This document shows, in pieces, positions 47,178 to 55,995 of a stretch of DNA of 64,000 nt. The stretch is taken from NCBI GenBank assembly GCA_018401565.1, contig JAGYKS010000028.1, positions 62,001 through 126,000 of the forward strand, written 5' to 3'. The position numbers and the translations under genes were made by a program. The notes beneath the pieces are model-generated. The model was not told the DNA's origin, did no database searches, and saw only the letters and a program-made list of their open reading frames with translations. The stretch is from Acidimicrobiales bacterium (GTDB taxonomy: Bacteria > Actinomycetota > Acidimicrobiia > Acidimicrobiales > Acidimicrobilacustridaceae). Each line of letters begins with the position of its first letter. Positions within the stretch are counted from its first letter, which is position 1.

Positions 47178-47963
47178 ATGGTCGACAAAGACACCAGCGG
47201 CAACGGACTGGCTCACGACATGGTGGTGCTGGTCACCGGAGGAGCACGGGGTATCGGGGAGGCCAGTGCCCGCCTGTTTGCCGCCGAAGGGGCCCACGCC
47301 GTGATCGTGGCTGACGCTGATGGCAGCGCCGCCGGTGCTGTGGCCGACGAGATCGTGGCGACAGGCGGCACTGCAGAGGCGGTGACCGTGGACGTCACCG
47401 ACGAAGACTCGGTGGTGTCACTGATCGACGGCATCGTGCAGCGCTGGGGTCGCCTCGACGCAGCCCACAACAACGCCGGCATCAGCGGCACCATGACCCC
47501 GCTCACCGACTTGAGCATCGCCGACTGGGACCACATGCTGGCGGTGAACCTCACCGGAGTGTTCCTGTGCTGCAAGCACGAGTTGCGGCACATGGTTCCC
47601 GCCGGTGGTGGCGCCATCGTGAACACCTCATCGGGGGCCGGCATGGTGGGGGTGGCCGGCCTGGGTCACTACGCCGCTGCCAAACACGGAGTCCTGGGCC
47701 TGACCAAAAGCGCCGCCCTGGAACACGCCCGCAGCGGGGTGCGGGTCAACGCCATCTGCCCGGGAACCACCGACACCCCGATGATCCGCGGCTTCATGGA
47801 TGCCAACCCCGCAGCGGCCAGGTTCATCGCCAACAGTGTCGGCCGGGGAACTCTTGGCCTGCCCGCCGAGGTCGCCGAGGCGGCGGTCTGGCTGTGCAGC
47901 CCCCGAGCCAGCTTCGTGAACGGGGAGTCGCTGGTGGTCGACGGCGCCACCGTGTGCCGATGA
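47178..47963 (+). CDS. Short-chain dehydrogenase
   Basis: The 261-residue classical SDR has VTGGARGIGEASARL, ADADGSAAG (cofactor-specificity loop with Asp, suggesting NAD), NNAGISGTM, NTSSGAGMVG, the catalytic YAAAKHGVLGL and INAICPGTTDTPM. Substrate unknown; hydroxysteroid or hydroxyacyl-CoA is plausible here. ATG 47178. No 17-bp operator is seen in the 62-base gap to the EthD gene. Confidence 0.88.
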   Translation: MVDKDTSGNGLAHDMVVLVTGGARGIGEASARLFAAEGAHAVIVADADGSAAGAVADEIVATGGTAEAVTVDVTDEDSVVSLIDGIVQRWGRLDAAHNNAGISGTMTPLTDLSIADWDHMLAVNLTGVFLCCKHELRHMVPAGGGAIVNTSSGAGMVGVAGLGHYAAAKHGVLGLTKSAALEHARSGVRVNAICPGTTDTPMIRGFMDANPAAARFIANSVGRGTLGLPAEVAEAAVWLCSPRASFVNGESLVVDGATVCR

Positions 47964-48044
47964 CGGTCACGACGCTGCCGGTGGCTCCCAACCCATCTGC
48001 CACGACCATCGACGGCCGCTGCCCCCAACCCAAAGGACGACGTC

Positions 48045-48764
48045 ATGGATGACCGGGTGTACCTGCACGAAACCATCGACATCATCGGAGCCAACCGGGC
48101 CGACTACAACCACCACATGACGGCCAACTTCGGCCACATCGCCCGCATCGAGCGAGGCCTGTTGTGCATGGGGGTGTTCTCCACGGTGGGATCCACCGAG
48201 CAGTGGCCCCAAACCATGAACCTGTGGGAGTTCCAGGGCAGTTGGGACGGCGTGGCCCGCAACTTCCGCCATGAGTTCTCCACCCCCACCCACCAGGACG
48301 CCAGCCTGGCCCCGTGGTGGCGCGACGCCGCCGGGCTGACGCAGCGGCGGCTACGACCGACTGTTGGTGGCCGCCGACTGGTCCCCACCCTTGCCCAGTT
48401 GCTCACCGCCAACAACCCCGCCGAATGCCACTACCACGAGCTTGTAGCACTGGTGCCGGGCTCGGCTGCCGACTACCTCGAGGCCGTCCGCATCGAGCGG
48501 GTGGCCCTGGCTGCGGAGTTCGGATGGTCGCTGGTGGGCGCATGGCGCACCGCTTTGGTCAACGACTCCGAGGCGGTGTTGGTGTGGTCGATTCCCACCT
48601 GGGAGCAGTGGGGGGCGTGGGAGGCTGCCCAGGCCCCGGGGGCAGGTCGCCACCCCGGTGTGACCGCCTGGCGCTCAGGCACTGCTGCGATGGTCCGTGA
48701 CTGGCGCAGCAAGCTGATGGTGGCCAGCGAGCTGAGCCCACTGGTCACCGGCGAGCTTCTGTAG
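48045..48764 (+). CDS. Conserved hypothetical, NIPSNAP/EthD-like double domain
   Basis: The 239-residue product appears to hold two similar barrel halves: YLHETIDIIGANRADYNHH... MNLWEFQGSWDGVARNF and CHYHELVALVPGSAADYLEA... LVWSIPTWEQWGAWE. This is the arrangement of NIPSNAP-type proteins. Function unknown. AAAGGACG precedes ATG 48045. Its last 20 bases overlap the convergent racemase gene. It follows the SDR by 81 bases. Confidence 0.75.
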   Translation: MDDRVYLHETIDIIGANRADYNHHMTANFGHIARIERGLLCMGVFSTVGSTEQWPQTMNLWEFQGSWDGVARNFRHEFSTPTHQDASLAPWWRDAAGLTQRRLRPTVGGRRLVPTLAQLLTANNPAECHYHELVALVPGSAADYLEAVRIERVALAAEFGWSLVGAWRTALVNDSEAVLVWSIPTWEQWGAWEAAQAPGAGRHPGVTAWRSGTAAMVRDWRSKLMVASELSPLVTGELL

Positions 48765-49863
48765 CCGCCCGCCACGAGTCCACGACATCGGCAATCTGCT
48801 GGGTGCCGGGATGCACCGGTCGCCCGGCTTCACCAGGTGTGCGCCCGAAACGCGGCGCCACGTGGGCCTGGGGCACACCGTCAATGTCGATCACGGTGGA
48901 TCGGGCGGCCATGTGGACGTCAGCGGGTGCCTCGGTTGGATCAAGCACCGGGGTGACACAGGCGTCAATGCCCGAAAACCGCTCGGTCCATTGCTGGCGG
49001 GTGGCAGTGGCGAACGTGGCGGCCAGACGCTCGCCCCACTGCGGCCACGACTCCCGATCCCACTGCGGAGGGTCGTCATCAAGCTCCAGCACCGCCAGCA
49101 ATGCAGCGTAAAACTGGGGCTCGATGGCGGCTACTGCCATCCATCTGTCGTCTGACGTGCGGTACACCCGGTAGAAGTGGGCGCCTCCGTCGAGCATGTT
49201 TGTGCCGCGAGCGCCCCAGGTGCCGTGGGCGGCGGCGAAATAAAACGGCCCCACCAGCGATGCCACACCGTCGACCATGGCCACGTCGAGGACCTGCCCA
49301 AGACCGCTCACCGAGCGCTCCACCAGCGCTGCTGACACCCCCAGGGCCAGCAGCATGCCTCCACCGGCGAAGTCGGCCATCAGGTTCAGCGGCATGACCG
49401 GCGGATCGTTGTCGCTGTAGCCAAACAGGTGCAGCGCACCGGTGACGGCCAGGTAGTTGAGGTCGTGGCCGGCGCTCGTTGCATACGGCCCGTGCTGCCC
49501 CCACCCGGTGATGCGGGTGAACACCAGCGTCGGGTTGCGTGCGCACACCACCTCGGGTCCGATGCCCAGACGCTCGCAGACGCCTGGGCGGTAGGGGTCC
49601 ACCACCACGTCAGCCAGATCCAGCAACGACAACACCTCGCCCACACCGGCAGGATCCTTGAGATCGGCGACCACCGACTGCTTGCCACGGTTCAGCGGGT
49701 TGGTTGCCGCCCGGGTGGTGTCGACGGCGGCGGCCTGGGCCGGCGACACCACGGTCACCACGTCGCATCCCATGTCGGCCAGCAATGCAGCGCCGTAGGG
49801 ACCCGGGCCCAGACCGGCCAACTCCACGACACGCACGCCAGCCAATGGCCCGTGACGCGTCAC
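48745..49863 (-). CDS. mcr: Alpha-methylacyl-CoA racemase (CaiB family)
   Basis: The enzyme epimerises the 2-methyl (C25 in sterols) acyl-CoA so that only the S-form enters beta-oxidation. The 372-residue product has GPLAGVRVVELAGLGPGPY, RGKQSVVADLKDP, VVDPYRPGVCERLGIGPE, TRITGWGQHGPY, the catalytic SAGHDLNYLAVTGAL and the DFAGGGMLLALG aspartate. GTG 49863 is chosen from the family start; the frame upstream runs through repeats. Location beside a FadD19-like ligase fits sterol side-chain activation. Confidence 0.9.
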   Translation of the reverse strand: MTRHGPLAGVRVVELAGLGPGPYGAALLADMGCDVVTVVSPAQAAAVDTTRAATNPLNRGKQSVVADLKDPAGVGEVLSLLDLADVVVDPYRPGVCERLGIGPEVVCARNPTLVFTRITGWGQHGPYATSAGHDLNYLAVTGALHLFGYSDNDPPVMPLNLMADFAGGGMLLALGVSAALVERSVSGLGQVLDVAMVDGVASLVGPFYFAAAHGTWGARGTNMLDGGAHFYRVYRTSDDRWMAVAAIEPQFYAALLAVLELDDDPPQWDRESWPQWGERLAATFATATRQQWTERFSGIDACVTPVLDPTEAPADVHMAARSTVIDIDGVPQAHVAPRFGRTPGEAGRPVHPGTQQIADVVDSWRAATEARR

Positions 49864-49870
49864 AGCGCCA

Positions 49871-49919
49871 GCCTCACGACGAACGCCTGCCTCGCTACGA
49901 ACGCCTGCCCGCTGCGAAC
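49871..49919. repeat. Imperfect 14-18-bp tandem repeat between mcr and fadD
   Basis: Three units of the form GCCT(GCC)..CGCTACGAAC end at 49884, 49902 and 49919. They lie just upstream of the racemase start, in the 138-base gap after the acyl-CoA synthetase gene. Confidence 0.7.
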
Positions 49920-50001
49920 GCCGCCCCACCTCCGGGGAAGGGGGTTGCGGCCCCCAACTCCGCCGCCTCGCCGGGCGGCACTGGCACGTCGGCACCTGCC
50001 A

Positions 50002-51562
50002 CTAGGCCAACGCCTCCACGGCTGTGGTTTTGGCCCAGCGGTAGTCGGGCTTGCCCGCCGGCGACCGCACAATGGCGTCCACAATCACCAATTGACGGGG
50101 AAGCTTGTAGCCGGCGATGTGTTTACGGCAGTGGGCCTGGACGTCCTCAAGGTCGATGTCAACGCCAGGCCTGGCCTGCACCACGGCCACCACCCGCTCG
50201 CCCCAACGTTCGTCGGGCACCCCCACCACGGTGGCGTCGAACACGGCGGGATGAGCCTTGAGCGTGTTCTCCACCTCCTCGGGGAACACCTTTTCGCCTC
50301 CGGTATTGATCGACACCGAACCGCGACCCAGCAAGGTGATGGAACCGTCAGCCTCAATCTGGGCGAAGTCACCGGGGATCACGTAGCGCACCCCGTCAGG
50401 GCCGGTGACAAACGTGGCCGCCGTCTTTTCGGGATCCTTGTGATAGCCGATGGGCACGTTGCCGAAGCGGGCGAGACGCCCGATCTGTCCGGTGCCGGGC
50501 CCAATGCGACGCAGGTCGTCGTCGAGCACCACGGCGTCGGCTGCAGGGTTCACGGTGGGCCCTCCCTGCATGGCAGCACCCTTGGACACCATGGCCACGC
50601 CGTTGGCGCCACTTTCCGACGACCCGATGGCGTCGGTGATCACCAGGTTGGGGAAGTAGTCCAACAGGGCGTCTTTGCAGGTGGCCGAGAACAGCACGGC
50701 ACTCGAGCTCACGGCGAACAACGTCGAGATGTCGTAGTCATCCCGTCGGGCGTCGAGTTCGTCGAGAAGCGGTCGGGCCATGGCGTCGCCGGTGATCATC
50801 GAGCAGGTTCACGTCTTCGGCGTCGATGGTGGACCACACACCGGCTGGATCGAACTGGCTGCGCAGCACGACCTTGTTGCCGACGAAGGTTTGCCCCATG
50901 ACTCCCCACTGGCTGGCTCCGTGCATCAGCGGTGCGATGGGAAACACCGTGAGGGGGAAGCCGGCCTCGCCCTTGGCGATGAAGTCGGCGTCGGCGGTGA
51001 GGCGGGTGCCACTGAGGATGTCGATCCCGCCTCCGAGTGCGTTGACCACGTCCTCGTGGCGCCACACCACACCCTTGGGCATGCCGGTGGTGCCACCGGT
51101 GAACAGGATGTAGCGATCGTCCCCGGACCGGGGGCCGAAGTCACGCTCGGCCGACTGGGCGGCCAGAGCGGCCTCGTAGTCGTCCCCGATAACGGTGGTG
51201 CCCAGCGACGGGGCCACCGACGCCGCCCTCGCTGCGAACTCGGGTTCCACCACCAGGTGGACGAGGTCAGCGTTGTCGAACAGGTACGACAGTTCGTCTT
51301 CCACGTACCGGTAGTTGATGTTGATCCACACCGCCCGCAACTTGAACACCGCCCACAGCGTCTCCACCCACTCGGCCCGGTTCAGGGCGTAGATGCCAAC
51401 GTGGTCACCGGGGCCCACCCCAGATGCGGCCAGGTGATGGGCGAGCTGGTTGGCCCGACCCTCGACGTCGTTGAAGGTGCGCCGCACGTTTTCGTCAATG
51501 AGGTACTCGCGGTCGCCCCATGCGTCGACGGCCTGCTCGAACAGATCTGCGATATTGAACAT
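50002..51562 (-). CDS. fadD19: Steroid side-chain acyl-CoA synthetase, FadD19/FadD17-like, frameshifted near 50798
   Basis: FadD19 activates sterol side-chain carboxylates as CoA esters. The product of about 520 residues starts MFNIADLFEQAVDAWGD and has ININYRYVEDELSYLFDNAD, the AMP-binding motif FTGGTTGMPKGVVWRHEDV (the VVWRHED form is typical of FadD17/19), then GSSESGANG, GDFAQIEADGSITLLGRG and the lysine region SPAGKPDYRWAK. One extra base near 50798 splits it. It is divergent from echA19, as in M. tuberculosis, with operator F between. Confidence 0.9.
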
Positions 51563-51689
51563 TGATCCCCCGTGTGGTGCACCGTGGTGCGGCGCTGTGA
51601 ACATGACGCTCATGGCGAGAGCCGGTTGCTGTGACCCCGACAGACGACACCGCCACTGCGGCGCTGTGCCAGACTCACACCGTCCCGCA

Positions 51690-51706
51690 TCTGACGACCC
51701 GTCAGA
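51690..51706. promoter_or_regulatory. Island operator, site F (perfect palindrome)
   Basis: TCTGACG-ACC-CGTCAGA, perfect arms, in the 171-base gap between fadD19-like (start 51562) and echA19 (start 51734). Its 17 bases are identical to site D. Confidence 0.8.
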
Positions 51707-51733
51707 TGCCAGCCCCATACTAGGAGCATCAGC

Positions 51734-52534
51734 GTGTCCGGTACCGAGGACCTCATCGTCGAGCGCACCGACCACATCCTCGTGGTCACCATGAACCGTC
51801 CCGAAGCCCGCAATGCCCTGAGTCCGGGAATGCTGGTGGGCATGGCCGACGCCTGGGCCGAGCTCAACAGCGACGACGACCTGCGCTGTGCGGTGATCAC
51901 CGGTGCGGGCGGATCGTTCTGCACCGGCATGGACCTCAAGGCCCGGGCCAACGACGACGCCGGACCCAACCCCTACGCCGAGCGGTGGGCCGCCGACCCC
52001 GACCTGCACTGGAAGGGCCTGCTGCGCAGCATCCGGCTGACCAAGCCGCTCATCGCTGCCGTTGAGGGCCACGCCGTAGCCGGAGGCACCGAGATCCTGC
52101 AGGCCACCCACATTCGCGTGGCGGCCCAGAGCGCCACGTTCGGGCTGTTCGAGGCCCGTCGCGGCCTGTTCCCGGTGGGTGGCTCAACCGTCCGGCTAGC
52201 CCGGCAGATCCCCTACACCCATGCCCTGGAGATGCTGTTGACCGCCCGTGGCTACAGCGCCGAGGAGGCCCTGGCCATCGGTCTGGTGGGCCATGTGGTG
52301 CCCGATGGCACCGCACTGGACAAGGCCATGGAGCTGGCCCGCATGGTGGCCGCCAACGGTCCTTTGGCAGTGGAAGCCATCTTGCAGTCAGTGCAGGACA
52401 CGGCGTCGATGACCGAGGCCGAAGGTCTGGCCCGCGAGTTCGAGATCGGCTGGCCCATCTTCGCCACCGAGGACTCCAAGGAAGGACCTCGGGCCTTCGC
52501 TGAAAAGCGCGACCCCGTCTGGCAGCGTCGCTGA
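51734..52534 (+). CDS. echA19: Enoyl-CoA hydratase EchA19
   Basis: EchA19 hydrates the unsaturated steroid side-chain CoA ester. The 266-residue product reads ALVERTDH-type start, VVTMNRPEARNALSPGML, VITGAGGSFCTGMDLKA, KPLIAAVEGHAVAGGTEILQ with the oxyanion glycine and catalytic Glu region, VRLARQIPYTHALEMLLT, GLVGHVVPDG and KEGPRAFAEKRDP. These stretches match Rv3516 closely. GTG 51734 lies seven bases after AGGAG. It is followed by tandem repeats. Confidence 0.93.
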   Translation: MSGTEDLIVERTDHILVVTMNRPEARNALSPGMLVGMADAWAELNSDDDLRCAVITGAGGSFCTGMDLKARANDDAGPNPYAERWAADPDLHWKGLLRSIRLTKPLIAAVEGHAVAGGTEILQATHIRVAAQSATFGLFEARRGLFPVGGSTVRLARQIPYTHALEMLLTARGYSAEEALAIGLVGHVVPDGTALDKAMELARMVAANGPLAVEAILQSVQDTASMTEAEGLAREFEIGWPIFATEDSKEGPRAFAEKRDPVWQRR

Positions 52535-52542
52535 CGCCTGCG

Positions 52543-52595
52543 CCAACAGCGCTGGCCAACAGCGATGGGGCCAACAGCGATGGGGCCAACAGCGG
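52543..52595. repeat. 13-15-bp tandem repeat, about 3.6 copies, after echA19
   Basis: CCAACAGCGATGGGG occurs at 52556-52570 and 52571-52585, with a shorter related copy before (52543-52555) and a partial copy after (52586-52595). It begins 9 bases after the echA19 stop, between convergent genes. Confidence 0.88.
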
Positions 52596-52645
52596 TTTAC
52601 GCAACCGCGCCCGCAACAACGTCAACGACTACAACAACTTAACGT

Positions 52646-52663
52646 CAACGACAGCAGTCGTTG
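52646..52663 (-). terminator. Hairpin immediately after the ltp3-like stop
   Basis: CAACGAC-AGCA-GTCGTTG forms a perfect 7-bp stem with a 4-base loop, starting two bases past the ltp3-like stop codon at 52666. It likely ends the minus-strand DUF35-ltp4-ltp3 operon. Confidence 0.6.
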
Positions 52664-52665
52664 GG

Positions 52666-53829
52666 TCAGAGCTTTTCGGCCCCGACCACCCACATGGCAA
52701 AGAACTGGGATCCTCCGCCGTAGGCATGGCCAACTGCGGTGCGGGCCCCATCCACCTGATGGTCACCAGCGACACCCATGACCTGCATGGCCGCCTCACC
52801 GAAGCGGAGCATGCCACTGGCGCCGATGGGGTTGGACGACAGCACGCCACCTGACGGGTTGATGGGCAACGACCCACCCCGCAAGTCGGTGACACCGTCT
52901 TCCACCATGCGCCACCCGGTGTTGAGCTCTGCGAACCCGAGGTTCTCCAGCCACATGGGCTCGAACCACGAGAACGGCACGTAAATCTCGGCCACGTCCA
53001 CCTGGGATGCGGGGTCAGTGATGCCGGCCTTGCGCCAGAGGTCGGCGGCACAGTCACGACCGGCCTGGGGGCTCACCTGATTGCGACCGGCGAACATGGT
53101 GGGTTCGCTGCGCATCGAGGTTGCATGCACCCATGCCTTGGGCACGTCCATGGAATCGGCGACGTCCTCGGACACCAGCACCAGTGCAGCTGCACCATCA
53201 CTCGACGGACACGTCTCCACGAACCGGATGGGATCCCACAGCATGGGCGACTCCATGGCCCGCTCCAGGGTCCAGTCCGGCTCATGGAGGTGGGCGTACG
53301 GGTTGGCACAGGCGTTGGTACGGTCCTTCACCGCCACCATGGCGCCGATGTGGGTTGGTGCCCCGCTGCGCTTGATGTAGCTGCGCACATGAGGAGCGAA
53401 GTACCCGCCGGCACCGGCGTGCACCGGCATGCTGAACGGCATCGGCACCGACAACGCCCACATGGCGTTTCCGTCACTTTGCTTTTCAAACGCGATGGTC
53501 AGGACCCGCTTGTGGATGCCTGCCATGACGTGCTGGGCGGCCACGATGGCGGTCGACCCGCCCACACTGCCGGCGGTATGCACCCGAAACACCGGTTTTC
53601 CGGCGGCGGCCAGCGCCTCGGCCAACCACAGCTCGGGCATCATCACACCCTCGAGCATGTCGGGGGCCTTGCCGATGACCACGGCGTCGATGTCGTCCAT
53701 GACCATGCCAGCTGCAGCCAGCGCACGGTCGGCGGCTTCACGCACCAGCCCGGCGATGGACACATCGGCTCGACAACTGTCGTGCTTGGTCTGACCCACA
53801 CCCACAACGGCACAACGTTCGGCGCCCAT
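52666..53829 (-). CDS. ltp3: Ltp3-like steroid aldolase (thiolase fold without catalytic Cys)
   Basis: Ltp3 and Ltp4 are needed for C-24-branched sterol side-chain degradation in Rhodococcus. The 387-residue product has AVVGVGQTKHDSC, the former nucleophile region VHTAGSVGGSTAIVAAQH with no Cys, FVETCPSSDGAAALVL, VAEIYVPFSWFEP, NPSGGVLSSNPIGASGMLR and GHAYGGGSQFFAMWV. Lack of the Cys argues for retro-aldol rather than thiolytic chemistry. ATG 53829 overlaps the upstream stop (TGATG). It is the last gene of the operon. Confidence 0.9.
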   Translation of the reverse strand: MGAERCAVVGVGQTKHDSCRADVSIAGLVREAADRALAAAGMVMDDIDAVVIGKAPDMLEGVMMPELWLAEALAAAGKPVFRVHTAGSVGGSTAIVAAQHVMAGIHKRVLTIAFEKQSDGNAMWALSVPMPFSMPVHAGAGGYFAPHVRSYIKRSGAPTHIGAMVAVKDRTNACANPYAHLHEPDWTLERAMESPMLWDPIRFVETCPSSDGAAALVLVSEDVADSMDVPKAWVHATSMRSEPTMFAGRNQVSPQAGRDCAADLWRKAGITDPASQVDVAEIYVPFSWFEPMWLENLGFAELNTGWRMVEDGVTDLRGGSLPINPSGGVLSSNPIGASGMLRFGEAAMQVMGVAGDHQVDGARTAVGHAYGGGSQFFAMWVVGAEKL

Positions 53830-54884
53830 CACTCCCCCTCCATCACGCACACGAGATTCTGCTGAAGACACGGCCCCTGGGTGGCGTGCGCCAGAACCCG
53901 GTCGGCGGTGCCGTGCATGACCCGCTCAGCGGCATGGGCCACCCGGGCCAACCCGGCAGCCATGAGAACGTTTGACACCAGTGCCCCGCCGCTGGGGTTG
54001 ATCTCGGTGACCGACGGATCGATCCCCAATGCTGCAGTCAGCAACAACTCCTCGTGGGTGAACGGAGCGTGGATTTCGGCAACGTCGATGCGACCGTCGC
54101 CCACGCCGCAACGCCTGGCCGCTTCGGTGGCCGACGCCACCGTGGCCAGGTTGCGACCGCCCAGTCGCTGGGCGTCGATGCGGTGGTCGATGGCCCTGAT
54201 CCACGCCGGCCGGTCGCTGATCGAACGAGCGACGTCACCGGCAGCAAGAACGAGGGCACTCACGCCATCGCCGGGCGTCGGAAGGTCGTGCATCCGCAGT
54301 GGGTCATGCAGCCTTGGCGCCGCCAGCAACTCGTCCACCGACACTTCCCCTGACACCAGGGCGTGCGGGTTGGTCATTGCGTTGCGGCGACTGCGGGCAG
54401 CCACCTCGGCCATGCCGCGTTCGGAGATCACGCCGGCGTCGAGTGCCGCCCGGGCCTGAAGTCCGGCCATCGACACCTGGTCGAGCCCCAGAGGAGCGTC
54501 GGTGTAGGGATCGAGCTGCAGGGCCATCACGGCGAACATGTCGGCCGATGACGACTTGCCGTTGCCGAACACCACTGCGGTGTCACACTCGCCGGTGGCG
54601 ATCTTCATCCAGGCTTCGTACATGGCCCAGGCCCCGTCCATCTCCACGTGACTTTCCACGATGGGAGGCCAGGCTCCGAGAGCGTCCACGGCCTGCACGA
54701 AGCTGAACGGCTGGCCGATCATGTAGTCGCAGCTTCCATGACACCAAAAACCCACGTCGCTGCGCTGCAGTCCGGCGTTGGCGAGCACCTCATTGAGCAC
54801 CGGCACCAGCGACTCCACCGGTGTCTCGGTGGTGGAGGTGACGGCACTGTGGGCGGTGGCGACCACCGCTATGTCGCGCATCAC
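53829..54884 (-). CDS. ltp4: Ltp4-like steroid aldolase partner
   Basis: The 351-residue thiolase-fold protein is close in length to Rv3522. It reads IAVVATAHSAVTSTTETPV, DVGFWCHGSCDYMIGQPFSF, SHVEMDGAWAMYEAWMKIA, SRRNAMTNPHALVSG and HATQGPCLQQNLVCVMEGE. The thiolase nucleophile position is again not Cys. It probably forms a complex with Ltp3 and the DUF35 proteins. GTG 54884 or ATG 54881 overlaps the DUF35 stop, and it overlaps ltp3 at the other end. Confidence 0.9.
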   Translation of the reverse strand: MMRDIAVVATAHSAVTSTTETPVESLVPVLNEVLANAGLQRSDVGFWCHGSCDYMIGQPFSFVQAVDALGAWPPIVESHVEMDGAWAMYEAWMKIATGECDTAVVFGNGKSSSADMFAVMALQLDPYTDAPLGLDQVSMAGLQARAALDAGVISERGMAEVAARSRRNAMTNPHALVSGEVSVDELLAAPRLHDPLRMHDLPTPGDGVSALVLAAGDVARSISDRPAWIRAIDHRIDAQRLGGRNLATVASATEAARRCGVGDGRIDVAEIHAPFTHEELLLTAALGIDPSVTEINPSGGALVSNVLMAAGLARVAHAAERVMHGTADRVLAHATQGPCLQQNLVCVMEGE

Positions 54885-55375
54885 AGCTGCCCTGCGTAGT
54901 CGGTGAACTCAACGTCGGGTTCGCCGGTGGGCTGGAAGTGATCGATGTTTTCGAGTGTCGGACCCCACTGCGACGAGTCCTTCCACACCGCCTCGACCCG
55001 CATGCCCATGCGTACCTTGTCGGCGTCGATGCCGAGGATGAGGTGTTGCACGCCGATGTCGGCACCGTCGAGCAGGATGGTGGCGGCCACGTACGGCGGC
55101 ACGATCTTTTGACCCAGGAACGGGACGTTCACCACGCAGAACGTGGTCACGGTACCCGCCGGGCCCACCTCCACATCGTCGTCGCCGAGCAGCACGCCAC
55201 ACATCGGACAGGTGCCGTTGCGGGGCGGGAAGTACACCTTGGTGCACGTCGGGCAGCGCTTGCCCAACAGCTTCCCGTCGATGAGCCCCTGCAGGTACGC
55301 CGTCGAGCGGGGACCCGCCGTCCAGCCGTAGTCCACGCCGATCGGTGTGCGCACTCGCAGCACGTCGTCACTCAT
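54881..55375 (-). CDS. DUF35 OB-fold protein with zinc ribbon
   Basis: The 164-residue product has an N-terminal helix (STAYLQGLIDGKLLGKRC), the zinc ribbon RCPTCTKVYFPPRNGTCPMC and an OB-fold (GTVTTFCVVNVPF, PYVAATILLDGADIGVQHL). DUF35 domains act as partners of Ltp-type aldolases, and may bind the acyl-CoA. It overlaps both neighbours (ATGA-type), so stoichiometric production with Ltp3/Ltp4 is likely. It would correspond to half of Rv3521. Confidence 0.9.
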   Translation of the reverse strand: MSDDVLRVRTPIGVDYGWTAGPRSTAYLQGLIDGKLLGKRCPTCTKVYFPPRNGTCPMCGVLLGDDDVEVGPAGTVTTFCVVNVPFLGQKIVPPYVAATILLDGADIGVQHLILGIDADKVRMGMRVEAVWKDSSQWGPTLENIDHFQPTGEPDVEFTDYAGQL

Positions 55376-55884
55376 GATCGATCCCCTCCGTCGTTGCCGG
55401 CGTCATCGCCGATCGGTTCAAAACACTCCAGGGCCCCCATGCCGGGGTCAGCTCCGTCCACGAATCGTGCCCGCACCCGCATGCCGGTTTCCATGGCTCC
55501 CGGATCGGGCACGTCGCACACGTGCAGCAGCGCAGTGTCGGCTCCGTCGAGACGGACCAGCACCCAGGCGAAGGGGTGGTCCAGCGGCTGAGCGTCGGAC
55601 GGCTCGGGTTGCCATGACCACGACTCCACGGTTCCCTCGGCGGCGATGTCGACCCATTGGTCGAGTGCCTGACCGGTGGTGGGGTCAAACTCGGCGGGGG
55701 GAACGAACACTCGCCCGTCGGAGCCAACCGTCGCCACAAACCGACCCTCAGCCAGACCTGTCAGGAACCGCCCGTAGGTCGGTCCCACGGTGCGGGAGTA
55801 GGGATAGGCAAGTGTCAGCGGTGCGGTGAAGCTCCCGTCGGGGGCGAGTGCGTACCCGGGATCTGTGTCGGATGCATCGGTCAC
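55372..55884 (-). CDS. DUF35 OB-fold protein lacking zinc-ribbon cysteines
   Basis: The 170-residue product has the same DUF35 layout (SRTVGPTYGRFLTGLAEGRF, then RVFVPPAEFDPTTG where the ribbon would be, and GTVESWSWQPEPSDAQ, HPFAWVLVRLDGADTALLHV). It has no ribbon cysteines. It is first in the operon, facing operator G. Two DUF35 genes side by side may do the job of the single longer mycobacterial Rv3521. Confidence 0.85.
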   Translation of the reverse strand: MTDASDTDPGYALAPDGSFTAPLTLAYPYSRTVGPTYGRFLTGLAEGRFVATVGSDGRVFVPPAEFDPTTGQALDQWVDIAAEGTVESWSWQPEPSDAQPLDHPFAWVLVRLDGADTALLHVCDVPDPGAMETGMRVRARFVDGADPGMGALECFEPIGDDAGNDGGDRS

Positions 55885-55914
55885 GGTCCTGTTCCTAGCA
55901 CACGCGAGAACTCT

Positions 55915-55931
55915 CCTGACGGGGCGTCAGA
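55915..55931. promoter_or_regulatory. Island operator, site G (perfect 15-base core)
   Basis: CCTGACG-GGG-CGTCAGA; the CTGACG/CGTCAG core is perfect. It lies in the 111-base gap between the DUF35-ltp operon and the ABC transporter operon, with a -10-like TGCTATGGT to its right. Confidence 0.78.
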
Positions 55932-55995
55932 TTTTGCTATGGTGCCGTCAGGGACCGGTTACGGAGTGCCGGTCCACCATTGGGGGGTCTCCGCT

